From positions 62,001 to 126,000 of the forward strand of contig NZ_QXQT01000002.1 of the NCBI RefSeq assembly GCF_003660395.1: a DNA stretch of 64,000 bases, read 5' to 3'. Source of the DNA: Helicobacter vulpis (GTDB taxonomy: Bacteria > Campylobacterota > Campylobacteria > Campylobacterales > Helicobacteraceae). Below are positions 1-8,899 of this stretch, piece by piece. The notes below the pieces were generated by a model, which saw only the letters and a list, made by a program, of their open reading frames with translations, was not told the DNA's origin and ran no database searches. How positions within the stretch are numbered: position 1 is the first letter of the stretch; every line of letters begins with the position of its first letter. The position numbers were made by a program, and so were the translations under genes.

Positions 1-2
1 AT

Positions 3-431
3 AACGGCAAGAGTCTTAGCAGCGAAATGCGCGCCTACAAGCACAGCCTAGAGATCGTGAAGAACTTACCCCAAATGCTCAAAAACGCGACCCTCCACCT
101 AGTGCCCACACAGAGCAAATGGACTTACGATACTCAGTACATAGAAGTTATGATTCAAAAAGCCCATTGTCTCAAGGACAACCACGCAAAAATCGCGTGG
201 ATTCAAGAGGTTTATAACGCCTTGACCCGTAGCGGTGAATACAGGGGTTGTTGGGACAGAGCAACTTATCTTGGAGACAAGTTTTGTAGCATTGCACCCA
301 GTTGCCCCGCTTTAAAAGATTATGCAGAACAACAAGAATGGCTAGAGATCTTTTTTGGGCAGGGGGCTTGTGGGGATGGCGTGAAAGATTGGCATCCCCT
401 GCCCATCGTCTATGAATACAAAGAGGATTGA
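3..431 (+). CDS. Unknown protein, 5' end outside the window
   Basis: The frame is open from the first complete codon of the window to a TGA at 429-431, so the gene very likely begins upstream; an internal ATG at 27 is only a fallback start. The visible 142 residues have no signal peptide or membrane segment and contain scattered Cys and Trp residues. I do not recognise a family. It is transcribed toward mqnA, from which it is separated by 49 bp that hold a TAGAAT box, so mqnA may have its own promoter. Confidence is high that it is coding and low on any role. Confidence 0.6.
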   Translation, partial: NGKSLSSEMRAYKHSLEIVKNLPQMLKNATLHLVPTQSKWTYDTQYIEVMIQKAHCLKDNHAKIAWIQEVYNALTRSGEYRGCWDRATYLGDKFCSIAPSCPALKDYAEQQEWLEIFFGQGACGDGVKDWHPLPIVYEYKED

Positions 432-480
432 GGGGTTTAAGCGTGGGCTTTTGGGGTAGAATAGGGTAAAAAGGTTTGGC

Positions 481-1170
481 ATGCGTTTTGGTAAGATCGC
501 GTATTTGAATCTACTCCCCTTTGATGTGTTCATCAAAGCCTATCCCCTCCCTCTCTCAGGCTTTAAAACCTTTTTGCACTTGAGAAAAACCTATCCTGCC
601 AAACTCAACCGGGATTTTCTCTTTAGGCGCATTGATGCGGGCTTTATCTCTTCTATTGCCAGCTTGCGCGCCCCACACGCCCTAGATTGTGGGATCATCG
701 CTTCTAAGCAGGTGCGCAGTGTGCTCTGTGTGCTAGAATCTAACACTCCCGATCATGAGTCGGCCACCTCTAACGCGCTCACGCAAGTTTTGGGGCTCAA
801 GGGACGAGTTTTGATCGGAGATAAGGCTTTGCGCTTTTATCACCACAGCGCGCGTAAGGATTTTGTAGATTTGGCTTCGTTGTGGTGGGCTAAAACCCAT
901 CTCCCCTTTGTCTTTGGGCGGCTGTGTGCCAATCGCCACCGCGCCCTTTACCAGCGCATTGCCCGGGGGTTTGTGCGCCAAAAAGTCAAAATCCCCCACT
1001 ACATCCTAGAACAACACGCCCTAAAAAGCGCGCTTTCTAGAGGACAAATTTTAGACTATCTCAAAGACATTAGCTACAAAATTGGGAGCAAAGAGAGGCG
1101 ATCCCTCTTTTTATTTGGTCGCGCCCTGCGCTTTAAACACCTCAACCCTCCCCAACGATTCAAGGGCTAG
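481..1170 (+). CDS. mqnA: Chorismate dehydratase MqnA (futalosine menaquinone pathway)
   Basis: The protein is predicted to convert chorismate to 3-enolpyruvoylbenzoate, the first step of the futalosine route to menaquinone that Helicobacter and other Epsilonproteobacteria use. The N-terminus RFGKIAYLNLLPFDVF and the segment RRIDAGFISSIASL match the periplasmic-binding-protein-like fold of the family. At 229 residues it is near the expected length. The ATG at 481 follows AAAAAGG at a normal distance. No other mqn gene lies nearby, as is usual because these genes are scattered in Helicobacter. Confidence 0.85.
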   Translation: MRFGKIAYLNLLPFDVFIKAYPLPLSGFKTFLHLRKTYPAKLNRDFLFRRIDAGFISSIASLRAPHALDCGIIASKQVRSVLCVLESNTPDHESATSNALTQVLGLKGRVLIGDKALRFYHHSARKDFVDLASLWWAKTHLPFVFGRLCANRHRALYQRIARGFVRQKVKIPHYILEQHALKSALSRGQILDYLKDISYKIGSKERRSLFLFGRALRFKHLNPPQRFKG

Positions 1171-1341
1171 TCTATAGAATCTTTCGGCCTTCTTTGGGCA
1201 TTTGCTCTTGATAGCCACGTGAATCGCGTTCCCACGCCAAAAGCTAACTAGGACTTTATTGGTTTGAGGGATAACCTTGCTTAATCTTATTCTTAGGGCT
1301 ATTATATTACACTGCTAGAAAATCCATATTAGAGAAAGAGA

Positions 1342-2373
1342 TTGTTACAAACACGTTTTTCCCCCCTTGTGCTGTCTATGATGGTTGCGCTTATGTGTAC
1401 CAGCATACAGGCAGCAGGTTCTAAAGTGGAGTCTGTGAGTGGCGAGCAGGGGTCTGGGAGCAAAAATCTAGACAAACAGATTCGCCAATCCATCAGCCAA
1501 ACCCCCAACAACCCCAAAGAAGTACCTCCCAAAGAAGAAAATCCTCAAAGCAAGTCCCCCCAAACAGATGATTTTGTAGAAGATCGCAAAGATGGCATTG
1601 TGGGCGGGATTGCTATCACGGTCAATAACGCCCCCATCACTCTTTATCAAATCGAGATGCAGGAAAAAGAGCACCATGTCAGCCGCCAACAGGCCATTAA
1701 CACGCTCATTTTGCAACGCATCCAAGCCCAAGAAATTAAGCGGCTTAAAATTGATATTGAGGACGATAAAATCGATGCCGAGATCGAGAACATCGCCAAA
1801 CACAATGGCATGAGTGTGAATGACTTCATGCGCACCTTGGCAAGTGAGGGGATTAACCCAGTAACTTATAAGGAACAATTGAAAAAACAACTAGAAACTA
1901 GGGAATTGCTGAGGAATATCTTGCTCTTCAATGTCAATACCCGCAACGAGACAAAAATGCGCGAGTATTACAACTCCCATAAAAGTGAATTCAGCGTACC
2001 TAGTGAGATTCTCACCACACGCTACACCGCTCAAGACACCCAAACCCTCACCAAAGCTCTAGAAAATAGGGATTTAGATGTACCCGGGGTTACTAAAGTG
2101 GAAGAGAAGATCAATGTCAAGGCCTTAAACCCCCAAATCGCCCAAATGTTCTTGAGTACCAAGGAGCACACTTTTACGCCTATCTTGAACGCGGGAGGGG
2201 GGAATTTTGTCTCTTTCTACATCAAAGAAAAATTAGGAAAAGAGGAGGTTTCTTTCAATCAGGCGCGCAATTTCATCGCTAACAAGCTCATCGAAGAACA
2301 ACAGGATAAAATCTTAGCGGAGTATTACGAAAAATTACGCGTCAAGGCAAAAATCAAATTTTTGCGCCAGTAG
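1342..2373 (+). CDS. SurA-like periplasmic chaperone
   Basis: This 343-residue protein starts at a TTG preceded by AGAGAAAGAG and has a signal peptide ending near SIQAAG, residues 1-26. After a low-complexity Pro/Lys/Gln segment at about 45-80 comes a SurA N-domain-like region with GIAITVNNAPITLYQIEMQ. The helical N module is present but I see no clear parvulin active-site domain. The position directly before the lapB-like gene and rnhA matches the H. pylori HP0659 locus. It probably helps fold outer membrane proteins in the periplasm. An ATG at 1378 would cut off part of the signal peptide, so TTG is preferred. Confidence 0.75.
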   Translation: MLQTRFSPLVLSMMVALMCTSIQAAGSKVESVSGEQGSGSKNLDKQIRQSISQTPNNPKEVPPKEENPQSKSPQTDDFVEDRKDGIVGGIAITVNNAPITLYQIEMQEKEHHVSRQQAINTLILQRIQAQEIKRLKIDIEDDKIDAEIENIAKHNGMSVNDFMRTLASEGINPVTYKEQLKKQLETRELLRNILLFNVNTRNETKMREYYNSHKSEFSVPSEILTTRYTAQDTQTLTKALENRDLDVPGVTKVEEKINVKALNPQIAQMFLSTKEHTFTPILNAGGGNFVSFYIKEKLGKEEVSFNQARNFIANKLIEEQQDKILAEYYEKLRVKAKIKFLRQ

Positions 2374-2379
2374 CCTCGC

Positions 2380-3432
2380 GTGGAGCAATTAGCCTATGTC
2401 TACAAGGATTCGCTCTTCAGTGTGGCGATTCTCATCGCTGTGATCGGGGCGGTGATCTTGATCGATCATTTCCGCTCTCTATTCAAGCATAAAAAGAATC
2501 TCAAGGCACTCAACGCCCTTTCTCTCTCTTATGCGCCCATTGATCTAGCCTTTGAGGTGCAACAACTTCTAGCCAAAGAACAAGAGAGCGCCTCAGAAGT
2601 GTTGGGGATCAAAACTTGGCTTTTTCTAGCCAAGCACTATAGCAGCCATGGCAGTGGGGAACAGGCCATCACCATTTACCTTGCCTTACTCTCCAAATAC
2701 CCCAAAGATCGCGTCACGCTTTTAAAGAATTTAGCCCAGACTTATATTGCCATGGGCTATGTGCAAAAGGCGCATGACATTTTAATAGAGGTGTTGCGTA
2801 TCGAGCCTAGAAATATCGACGCGCTTAAAGAGATGGTGCGCGTGTATGAGATGTTATGCGCGCCTCAAAAGGCCCTAGAAGTCTTAGAATGTCTGCATGA
2901 ACTAGAGGCAGAAGGGCTGTTAGAAACCTATCACTACCTGCAAATGCAAATCTTGATGCAAGAGGATCTCGCCCTTGCCGATCGCAGTGGGCGTATCCTA
3001 GCCCTAGGGCACAAACACAAGAATCTCTACAAACTCGCCCTAGGGCATTGCAAGACCTACCATAGAGCCTTGTTTTTACAAGAATTGCCCCGCTTGCAAA
3101 GGGGCATGGAGTGCGTGGATTTGCTTTGGGATTTAGAATTTGCAGAAATCCAACCCCTATTAGCCCAACTTAGCCCGCAAGTGCGCGAAATTTTTGTGGC
3201 TAAGGGCTTTATAGAGGGCGCATGCGCGCATTTGCAATTGGAGGTCTTCCACACCTTTAAGGACAAATACCCCATCAATTTGAACTTTAGCTACCAGTGC
3301 AACGCGTGTAAAAATCTCTCTCCCTTTGAGAGTTACCGCTGTGTGATCTGTGGGGTGTTGGGGGTAAAAGAAGTCGTGCTCAATTTGAGTACCCAAGTTT
3401 CAGACTACAGCCAACAACTCAATCTCAATTAG
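2380..3432 (+). CDS. TPR membrane protein with C-terminal zinc ribbon (LapB/YciM-like)
   Basis: The architecture is one N-terminal membrane helix (about residues 12-30), a long TPR-type helical region (about 60-290) and a C-terminal metal-binding knuckle with CNAC and CVIC pairs. This is the same order as in LapB/YciM, the inner-membrane regulator of LPS synthesis through LpxC turnover in enterobacteria; the H. pylori counterpart at this position is HP0660. Start GTG at 2380 lies 6 bp after the surA-like stop, so the two are probably co-transcribed. The architecture is seen directly; a role in LPS control is inferred. Confidence 0.7.
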   Translation: MEQLAYVYKDSLFSVAILIAVIGAVILIDHFRSLFKHKKNLKALNALSLSYAPIDLAFEVQQLLAKEQESASEVLGIKTWLFLAKHYSSHGSGEQAITIYLALLSKYPKDRVTLLKNLAQTYIAMGYVQKAHDILIEVLRIEPRNIDALKEMVRVYEMLCAPQKALEVLECLHELEAEGLLETYHYLQMQILMQEDLALADRSGRILALGHKHKNLYKLALGHCKTYHRALFLQELPRLQRGMECVDLLWDLEFAEIQPLLAQLSPQVREIFVAKGFIEGACAHLQLEVFHTFKDKYPINLNFSYQCNACKNLSPFESYRCVICGVLGVKEVVLNLSTQVSDYSQQLNLN

Positions 3433-3440
3433 GAGGAAGG

Positions 3441-3884
3441 ATGAAGGCAGTAGAACTCTTTTGCGATGGATCGGCTTTGGGCAACCCGGGTGCGGGGGGT
3501 TATTGTGCGATCTTGCGCTATCAAGGTCAAGAAAAAATCATCACCGGGGGCGCGTCTTACACCACCAATAACCGCATGGAGTTAAGCGCGCTCAATGCGG
3601 GGCTCAAAGCCCTCAAAGAACCCTGTAAGATCGCACTTTATAGCGATTCTACTTATGTGTGTCATGGCATTGCCAAATGGCTAAAAGCATGGCAGGCTAG
3701 AAATTTTGCTAAGGTTAAGAATGTGGATTTATGGCAGGAGTTTTTAAAGGTGTCTGCCTCCCATCACATCACCCCCCATTGGATCAGAGGGCATAGCGGG
3801 CATCTAGAAAATGAACGCTGTGATGCCCTAGCCAAACAAGAGGCGTTGGCTTACCAAGCCCATAATAAAGGAGTTTCATGTTAA
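3441..3884 (+). CDS. rnhA: Ribonuclease HI
   Basis: This 147-residue cytoplasmic enzyme cleaves the RNA strand of RNA-DNA hybrids, such as Okazaki primers and R-loops. The four acidic catalytic residues are visible: D9 in FCDGS, E47 in NRMELSA, D69 in YSDST and D128 in ERCDALA, with the conserved HSGH loop at 118-121. AGGAGGAAGG just before the ATG is a strong ribosome binding site. The 3' end overlaps rnc by 7 bp, so translation is probably coupled. Confidence 0.95.
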   Translation: MKAVELFCDGSALGNPGAGGYCAILRYQGQEKIITGGASYTTNNRMELSALNAGLKALKEPCKIALYSDSTYVCHGIAKWLKAWQARNFAKVKNVDLWQEFLKVSASHHITPHWIRGHSGHLENERCDALAKQEALAYQAHNKGVSC

Positions 3885-4555
3885 ATCGCTTGCAAGAATT
3901 ACTAGGGTATGTCTTTCAAAACCCCGCCTTATTACAGCAAGCCCTCACCCATAAGAGCACGAAGACGCACGCCAATAACGAGAGGCTAGAGTTTTTAGGC
4001 GATGCTGTACTAGACTTGGTGGTGGCAGAAATTTTATTTGCGCGCTTTGCAGACCTCCAAGAGGGCGATCTCTCTAAAATGCGCGCGGCATTGGTGAATG
4101 AAAAGGCGTTTTTCAAGCTCGCCTCTTACTTGCGCCTGCAAGATTATATTCTCATCTCTCCAGCAGAAGCCAATAACCACGGGCACACCAAACCCTCCAT
4201 TCTAGCTAACGCCTTTGAAGCCTTGATGGGGGCGATCTATTTGGAGAGCGGGTTAGAGCCGGTGAAAACCTTGATGAGTCGTTTTTTAGACAGCCTCTAT
4301 CCTGATCTCTCTTTGAAAAGCACTTTTATGGATTACAAAAGCGCGTTGCAAGAGCTCACCCAAGCGCGCTTTAAAGTCGTGCCCACCTACACACTCAAAA
4401 GCGAAAGCGGACCCGATCATGCCAAACAATTTGAAATGCAGATCTTCATTTTAGACAAACTCTATGGCACTTGCACCGCTAAGAGTAAGAAGGAAGCCCA
4501 ACAACTTTGCGCCCAAATGGCGTATCAACAACTCCGCATGGAGGGGAGCGCATGA
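3878..4555 (+). CDS. rnc: Ribonuclease III
   Basis: The enzyme processes double-stranded RNA, including rRNA precursors and sense-antisense pairs. The catalytic signature NERLEFLGDAVLD is at residues 34-46, with the second acidic motif around ANAFEALMGAIYLESG, and a C-terminal double-stranded RNA-binding domain covers about 155-222. The 225-residue length is normal. It sits in the conserved rnhA-rnc-aroC order, starting inside rnhA and ending in an ATGA overlap with aroC, which suggests a single coupled mRNA. Confidence 0.95.
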   Translation: MLNRLQELLGYVFQNPALLQQALTHKSTKTHANNERLEFLGDAVLDLVVAEILFARFADLQEGDLSKMRAALVNEKAFFKLASYLRLQDYILISPAEANNHGHTKPSILANAFEALMGAIYLESGLEPVKTLMSRFLDSLYPDLSLKSTFMDYKSALQELTQARFKVVPTYTLKSESGPDHAKQFEMQIFILDKLYGTCTAKSKKEAQQLCAQMAYQQLRMEGSA

Positions 4556-5607
4556 GCTTGGTACTGCGCACCTTTGGCGAATCGCATGGGGCGATGGTGG
4601 GGGGCGTGTTAGAGGGCGTGCCTGCCGGGCTAAAACTAGACTTGGATTTTATCCAAACAGAGGTCAATAGGCGTAAAAGCGTGAACGCCTTCACCACCCC
4701 CCGCCAAGAGGAGGACAAGATTGAGATTGTGAGTGGGGTCTTTGAGGGGGTGAGCACGGGCGCGCCCATCGGGCTCTTGGTGCACAATAAAAATGTGCGC
4801 TCTAAAGACTACGACACGCTCAAAGAAACTTTTCGCCCCGGGCACGCCGATTTTACCACCTTTGCCAAATACGGCATTCGCGATCATAGGGGCGGGGGGC
4901 GTAGCTCGGCTAGAGAGAGCGTGATCAAAGTGGGTGCAGGGGCGATTGCCAAATTGCTTTTAAAAGAAGTGGGCATAGAGGTGGCTAGCGGGGTCTTTGG
5001 TGTGGGGGGAGTGCAGGCTGAAGAGCTAGACTTTGAACACGCGCTAAGTAGCCCTATTTTCAGCCTAGATAAAAACGCCCAAGAAGCCCAACAAGAGGCG
5101 ATCTTGCACGCCAAAAGGGCGGGGGATAGTTTGGGAGGGGTGGTGTTGGTGCGCGCGCACGGGCGCACCTTGCTGGGTTTGGGCGAATTTGCTGATCGCC
5201 TAGATGCGCGCATTGCCTATGCAATGATGGGGCTCAATGGGGTGAAGGGGGTTTTTATTGGCAAGCCCCAAGCTGCGAGCATGCAGGGGAGCGCGTATAA
5301 TGACGCGCTAGGCTTGCATGGGTTTAAAAGCAATTCTTGCGGGGGGGTGCTAGGAGGGTTTGGCAATGGGTCGGATTTAGTGGTGTGGGTGCATTTCAAG
5401 CCCACTTCTAGCATCGCCCTGCCCCAAGAGAGCATCACCACCCAAGCAGAGCCCACGCAAATTACCCTTAAGGGCAGGCATGACCCCTGTATTGCCATTC
5501 GGGGGAGTGTGGTGTGTGCGAGTTTATTAGCCTTGATTTTGGGGGATTTTGTGTTGAGCAACACGCATGCGCGCCTCAATCAGATCAAGGCATGTTATGG
5601 CTATTAG
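4552..5607 (+). CDS. aroC: Chorismate synthase
   Basis: This is the last enzyme of the shikimate pathway, making chorismate from EPSP with reduced FMN. The N-terminus MSLVLRTFGESHG is the family start, so the ATG at 4552 is chosen over in-frame codons further upstream; it overlaps the rnc stop as ATGA. Further signatures are DHRGGGRSSARES and a Gly-rich FGNGSD segment. The length is 351 residues. Its product feeds MqnA, encoded 3.4 kb upstream, although the two genes are not adjacent. Confidence 0.95.
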   Translation: MSLVLRTFGESHGAMVGGVLEGVPAGLKLDLDFIQTEVNRRKSVNAFTTPRQEEDKIEIVSGVFEGVSTGAPIGLLVHNKNVRSKDYDTLKETFRPGHADFTTFAKYGIRDHRGGGRSSARESVIKVGAGAIAKLLLKEVGIEVASGVFGVGGVQAEELDFEHALSSPIFSLDKNAQEAQQEAILHAKRAGDSLGGVVLVRAHGRTLLGLGEFADRLDARIAYAMMGLNGVKGVFIGKPQAASMQGSAYNDALGLHGFKSNSCGGVLGGFGNGSDLVVWVHFKPTSSIALPQESITTQAEPTQITLKGRHDPCIAIRGSVVCASLLALILGDFVLSNTHARLNQIKACYGY

Positions 5608-5644
5608 GGATTTTGTGCTAAAATGGGGGCAAAAGGTGGCAGAT

Positions 5645-6151
5645 ATGAACAACACTTCTCAAACTAGATTGAATCCTAGCGACATGCAAGAAATTTATCA
5701 GAGTTTAGAATCGGGTAAAAACAAGGTGTGCGCCAAGCGCATCGCGCCTAACCAAATGCTCTTAGAATCCCAAGAGGGCACTTTGGACACCAAAGAGGCA
5801 TGGTTTGTACAAGACGAGCAGGATCGCCGCTTTGTTGTGGTGCCTGAGGTTTTATTGCAATACATTGTACAGGTGATCCAGAGGGCGTATGAAGAGAAGG
5901 TCATGGTAGAGTTGGAGCGCGACATGGCCACGCTCACCCCCATAGACTTCAAGGACGCGATGGCGGTCGCGTTTAAAAAATTGGAGGCGATGCGCGGGAG
6001 CGATGGGAGCTTGCCTAAAATCTCTTCACTAGATTTCGTCAGACAGCTCAAAAGGCAACACCCCAATTTGTTTTTTAACTTGGCTGAGTTTTTGGAGTCC
6101 AAGCAGGACGATCCTCTAGATTTGGAAAATATAGAGAACATCCCCTTTTAG
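5645..6151 (+). CDS. Conserved Helicobacter protein (HP0664-like)
   Basis: The protein has 168 residues and is rich in charged helices, with no signal peptide or membrane segment. The ATG at 5645 gives a natural N-terminus and leaves a 37-bp gap after aroC; the frame extends upstream into aroC but an overlap is unlikely. Its place between aroC and hemN matches H. pylori HP0664, whose function is unknown to me. The next gene starts only 2 bp after its stop, so it is part of the operon. Confidence 0.7.
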   Translation: MNNTSQTRLNPSDMQEIYQSLESGKNKVCAKRIAPNQMLLESQEGTLDTKEAWFVQDEQDRRFVVVPEVLLQYIVQVIQRAYEEKVMVELERDMATLTPIDFKDAMAVAFKKLEAMRGSDGSLPKISSLDFVRQLKRQHPNLFFNLAEFLESKQDDPLDLENIENIPF

Positions 6152-6153
6152 CC

Positions 6154-7521
6154 GTGGACACTCTAGACTTTGCGCGATTCGCCCGCCACTCTAAGCCCGG
6201 CCCTAGATACACGAGTTACCCCACGGCTGTGGAGTTTCATGCCGGCTTTCAAGAACGCGATTTGATCCAAGCTTTGGCACGCTCCCAAACAGAAGTCCCT
6301 CTCTCTTTGTATTTTCACCTGCCCTTTTGCAAAAGTCCTTGCTATTTTTGCGCCTGCAATGTGATTTATAGCAGTAGCGAGCGCAAGAAAGAACGCTACA
6401 TTCTCTATTTGCAAAAAGAATTAGAGCTGTTAAAAGAGCATTTAGACACGGGGCGCGAGGTGGTACAATGGCATTTTGGCGGGGGCACGCCCACTTTTTT
6501 TAACGCAGAGCAACTAGAACGCATTATTAAGAGCATTAAAGCCGTGTTTTCTAATTTTGCTCCCGATGCCGAGTTGGCTTGTGAGATCGACCCACGCCAC
6601 TTCAATTACGATCAAATGCGCGTCCTGAAAGAACATGGCTTTAATCGCCTGAGTTTTGGCGTGCAGGATTTTGAGCCAGTGGTGCAAAAGGCGGTCAATC
6701 GCCTGCAAAGTTTTGAGCTCGTGCGCGAGAAAGTAGAGTTAGCCCGCGCATTTGGAATCAATTCGCTCAATTTTGATCTCATCTATGGGTTGCCTTTTCA
6801 GAATGTAGAGAGTTTTCAACACACCTTAGAACAGGTGTTGCGCCTAGACCCCGATCGCTTGGCTGTGTTCAATTACGCCCATGTACCCTGGATCAAGCAC
6901 ACCATGAAAATAGACCCCGCCACCCTGCCCACCCCTAGCCAAAAATTAGAGATTTTGCGCTTTTTGATCGCTTTTCTCACCCAACATGGCTATGAAATGA
7001 TTGGCATGGATCACTTTGCCAAAAAGGATAATGAGCTGTACTTAGCCTTGCAAAACAAGCAATTGCGGCGTAATTTTCAAGGCTACACCACGAAGAAATT
7101 CTCTCAAACCATCGGGGTGGGCGTTACAAGCATTGGGGAGGGGTTGGATTATTACACCCAGAATTTTAAGGATTTAAAAGCCTATGAGCGCGCGCTAGAT
7201 GAGGGGCATTTGCCCGTAGAGCGAGGCATTGCTTTGAGTGCAGAGGATCGTTTGCGTAAAGAGGTCATCATGGCTTTGATGAATAATTTAGAGTTGGATT
7301 TTGGGGCGATTGAGCGCGCCTTTAGCATTGATTTTAAAGCCCATTTCAAGCAAGCCCTAGAGGCGTTAAAGCCTTACGAACAAGAGGGCTTGTTAAGCAT
7401 GGACGCGCATGGTTTGAAAACCAGCCCCACAGGGGCGATGTTGGTGCGCAATATCGCGATGGTCTTTGATGCGTATTTGGACAAACACCATGGGGATCAA
7501 AAATTCAGTAAAACCCTCTAA
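6154..7521 (+). CDS. hemN: Oxygen-independent coproporphyrinogen III dehydrogenase
   Basis: This radical-SAM enzyme decarboxylates coproporphyrinogen III to protoporphyrinogen IX without oxygen in haem synthesis. The [4Fe-4S] motif CxxxCxxC is at C59, C63 and C66, and the extra cysteine in FCACN typical of true HemN follows at once. GGGTPTF and the RLSFGVQDF segment of the TIM-barrel are present. At 455 residues it has the full HemN length rather than that of the shorter HemW. The start is GTG, 2 bp behind the previous stop. Confidence 0.93.
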   Translation: MDTLDFARFARHSKPGPRYTSYPTAVEFHAGFQERDLIQALARSQTEVPLSLYFHLPFCKSPCYFCACNVIYSSSERKKERYILYLQKELELLKEHLDTGREVVQWHFGGGTPTFFNAEQLERIIKSIKAVFSNFAPDAELACEIDPRHFNYDQMRVLKEHGFNRLSFGVQDFEPVVQKAVNRLQSFELVREKVELARAFGINSLNFDLIYGLPFQNVESFQHTLEQVLRLDPDRLAVFNYAHVPWIKHTMKIDPATLPTPSQKLEILRFLIAFLTQHGYEMIGMDHFAKKDNELYLALQNKQLRRNFQGYTTKKFSQTIGVGVTSIGEGLDYYTQNFKDLKAYERALDEGHLPVERGIALSAEDRLRKEVIMALMNNLELDFGAIERAFSIDFKAHFKQALEALKPYEQEGLLSMDAHGLKTSPTGAMLVRNIAMVFDAYLDKHHGDQKFSKTL

Positions 7522-8842
7522 ATTAGGGGCGTGGCTCCATGAAGACATTGAGCGCACCACGCAGGCTTGTGTCAAGTGTGGCAAGTGCGTGCCTAGTTGC
7601 ACGATTTATCGCATCCACAAAGACGAAACCACCTCTCCGCGCGGGTTTTTAGACCTCATCGCTTTGGTCAAACAAGAGAATTTAGAGCTCAACACCTCTT
7701 TAAAACATATTTTTGAGAGTTGTTTTCTGTGCACCACTTGCGTACAAGTCTGCCCCTTCCACTTGCCCATTGATAGCATGATTGAAAGAGTGCGTGTTTT
7801 GAGCGCGCACAAACATGGGATCGCTTGGCATAAAAAGCTTTACTTCTTTTTGCTCAAACACCCCCGCTTGATGGACTTTGTCTTTTCACTCTGCAGCGTG
7901 AGCGCGCCCTGTGCTTTTAAACAAGTGGGGGATAAAATCCATTGGCGCTTCCAACGCGTTAGCCCCAAAATCCTAGCCAAGCGCGCGCTTTTCCCCTTTG
8001 CACGCGCTAGCTTTTTGCGCACCCATCAGGGCGTGATCCCCCCCAAAGCCCCTTTAGAAAACATGCCCGCTCAAAGTGTGGGGATTTTTATTGGGTGTTT
8101 GGGCAATTACAACTACCCTAGCGTGGGCAAAAGTTTGCTCACCATTTTAGACAAGCTCAATATCAGTGCGCATATCCCCAAACAATTTTGTTGTGGCGCG
8201 AGCGCCTTTTTCACCGGGGACATAGACACCGCCCTTTTTTTGGCTAAAAAGAATGTGGATTTACTCACAGAAGTAGCCACACACACAGAGGCGATCTTAG
8301 TCCCAGAAGCCACTTGTATTAGCATGCTTAAAAAAGATTATGCCCATGTTTTTGAGAGTATCTCTGATACCCAAGAGCGGGAGGTGTGGTTAGAAAAATG
8401 GCGCAAGGTAGCAGACAAATTAGAATTTGCCTCTAGCTTTCTAACCCACCATAGCGCGCTTTTGCAGGTGCTCAAAACCTACCCCAAAAATCCCCTCACT
8501 CTGACCTACCACGACCCCTGCCATGCTAAGAAAGTCTTAGGGGTTTATCAAGAACCCCGCGCGCTACTAGGGGCGAATTTTAGCCTCACTGAAATGCCAG
8601 AGAGCGATCGTTGCTGTGGTTTTGGGGGGGTGAGCATGCAAAGCGATCATTACGCCTTGAGTGTGCAAGCAGGCTTGCCCAAAGCCCAGCACATCGCCAA
8701 CACCAAAGCCCAAGTGGTGAGCGCGGAGTGTTCGGCTTGCCGTGTCCAGCTCAATAACGCCCTGCACCAAATTGACGCGCCCACGCAATTTTTACACCCC
8801 CTAGAGCTCATCGCGCGCGTTTTACAGACCCCGCACGCCTAG
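7490..8842 (+). CDS. Fe-S oxidoreductase subunit, GlpC/GlcF-like
   Basis: Two ferredoxin-type clusters are visible near the N-terminus (CVKCGKCVPSC and CFLCTTCVQVCP), followed by two CCG-type domains (QFCCGASAFF and DRCCGFGG with YHDPCHAKK). This layout passes electrons from a flavin dehydrogenase to quinones, as in glycerol-3-phosphate (GlpC), glycolate (GlcF) or lactate oxidation; the H. pylori gene at this position, HP0666, is called GlpC. ATG 7490 gives 450 residues and a 32-bp overlap with hemN; TTG 7466 and ATG 7469 are alternatives. The substrate is not defined by the sequence. Confidence 0.8.
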   Translation: MGIKNSVKPSKLGAWLHEDIERTTQACVKCGKCVPSCTIYRIHKDETTSPRGFLDLIALVKQENLELNTSLKHIFESCFLCTTCVQVCPFHLPIDSMIERVRVLSAHKHGIAWHKKLYFFLLKHPRLMDFVFSLCSVSAPCAFKQVGDKIHWRFQRVSPKILAKRALFPFARASFLRTHQGVIPPKAPLENMPAQSVGIFIGCLGNYNYPSVGKSLLTILDKLNISAHIPKQFCCGASAFFTGDIDTALFLAKKNVDLLTEVATHTEAILVPEATCISMLKKDYAHVFESISDTQEREVWLEKWRKVADKLEFASSFLTHHSALLQVLKTYPKNPLTLTYHDPCHAKKVLGVYQEPRALLGANFSLTEMPESDRCCGFGGVSMQSDHYALSVQAGLPKAQHIANTKAQVVSAECSACRVQLNNALHQIDAPTQFLHPLELIARVLQTPHA

Positions 8843-8856
8843 ATTTAAAAAAAATA

Positions 8857-8865
8857 TGCTAGAAT
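8857..8865 (+). promoter_or_regulatory. Extended -10 promoter of the outer membrane protein gene
   Basis: TG-C-TAGAAT at 8857-8865 is an extended -10 element behind an A-rich stretch, 34 bp before the ATG at 8900. It matches the vegetative-sigma promoter type seen repeatedly in this window. Confidence 0.6.
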
Positions 8866-8899
8866 AAAACGACATCATCAATATTAATAGAGAGGACGC

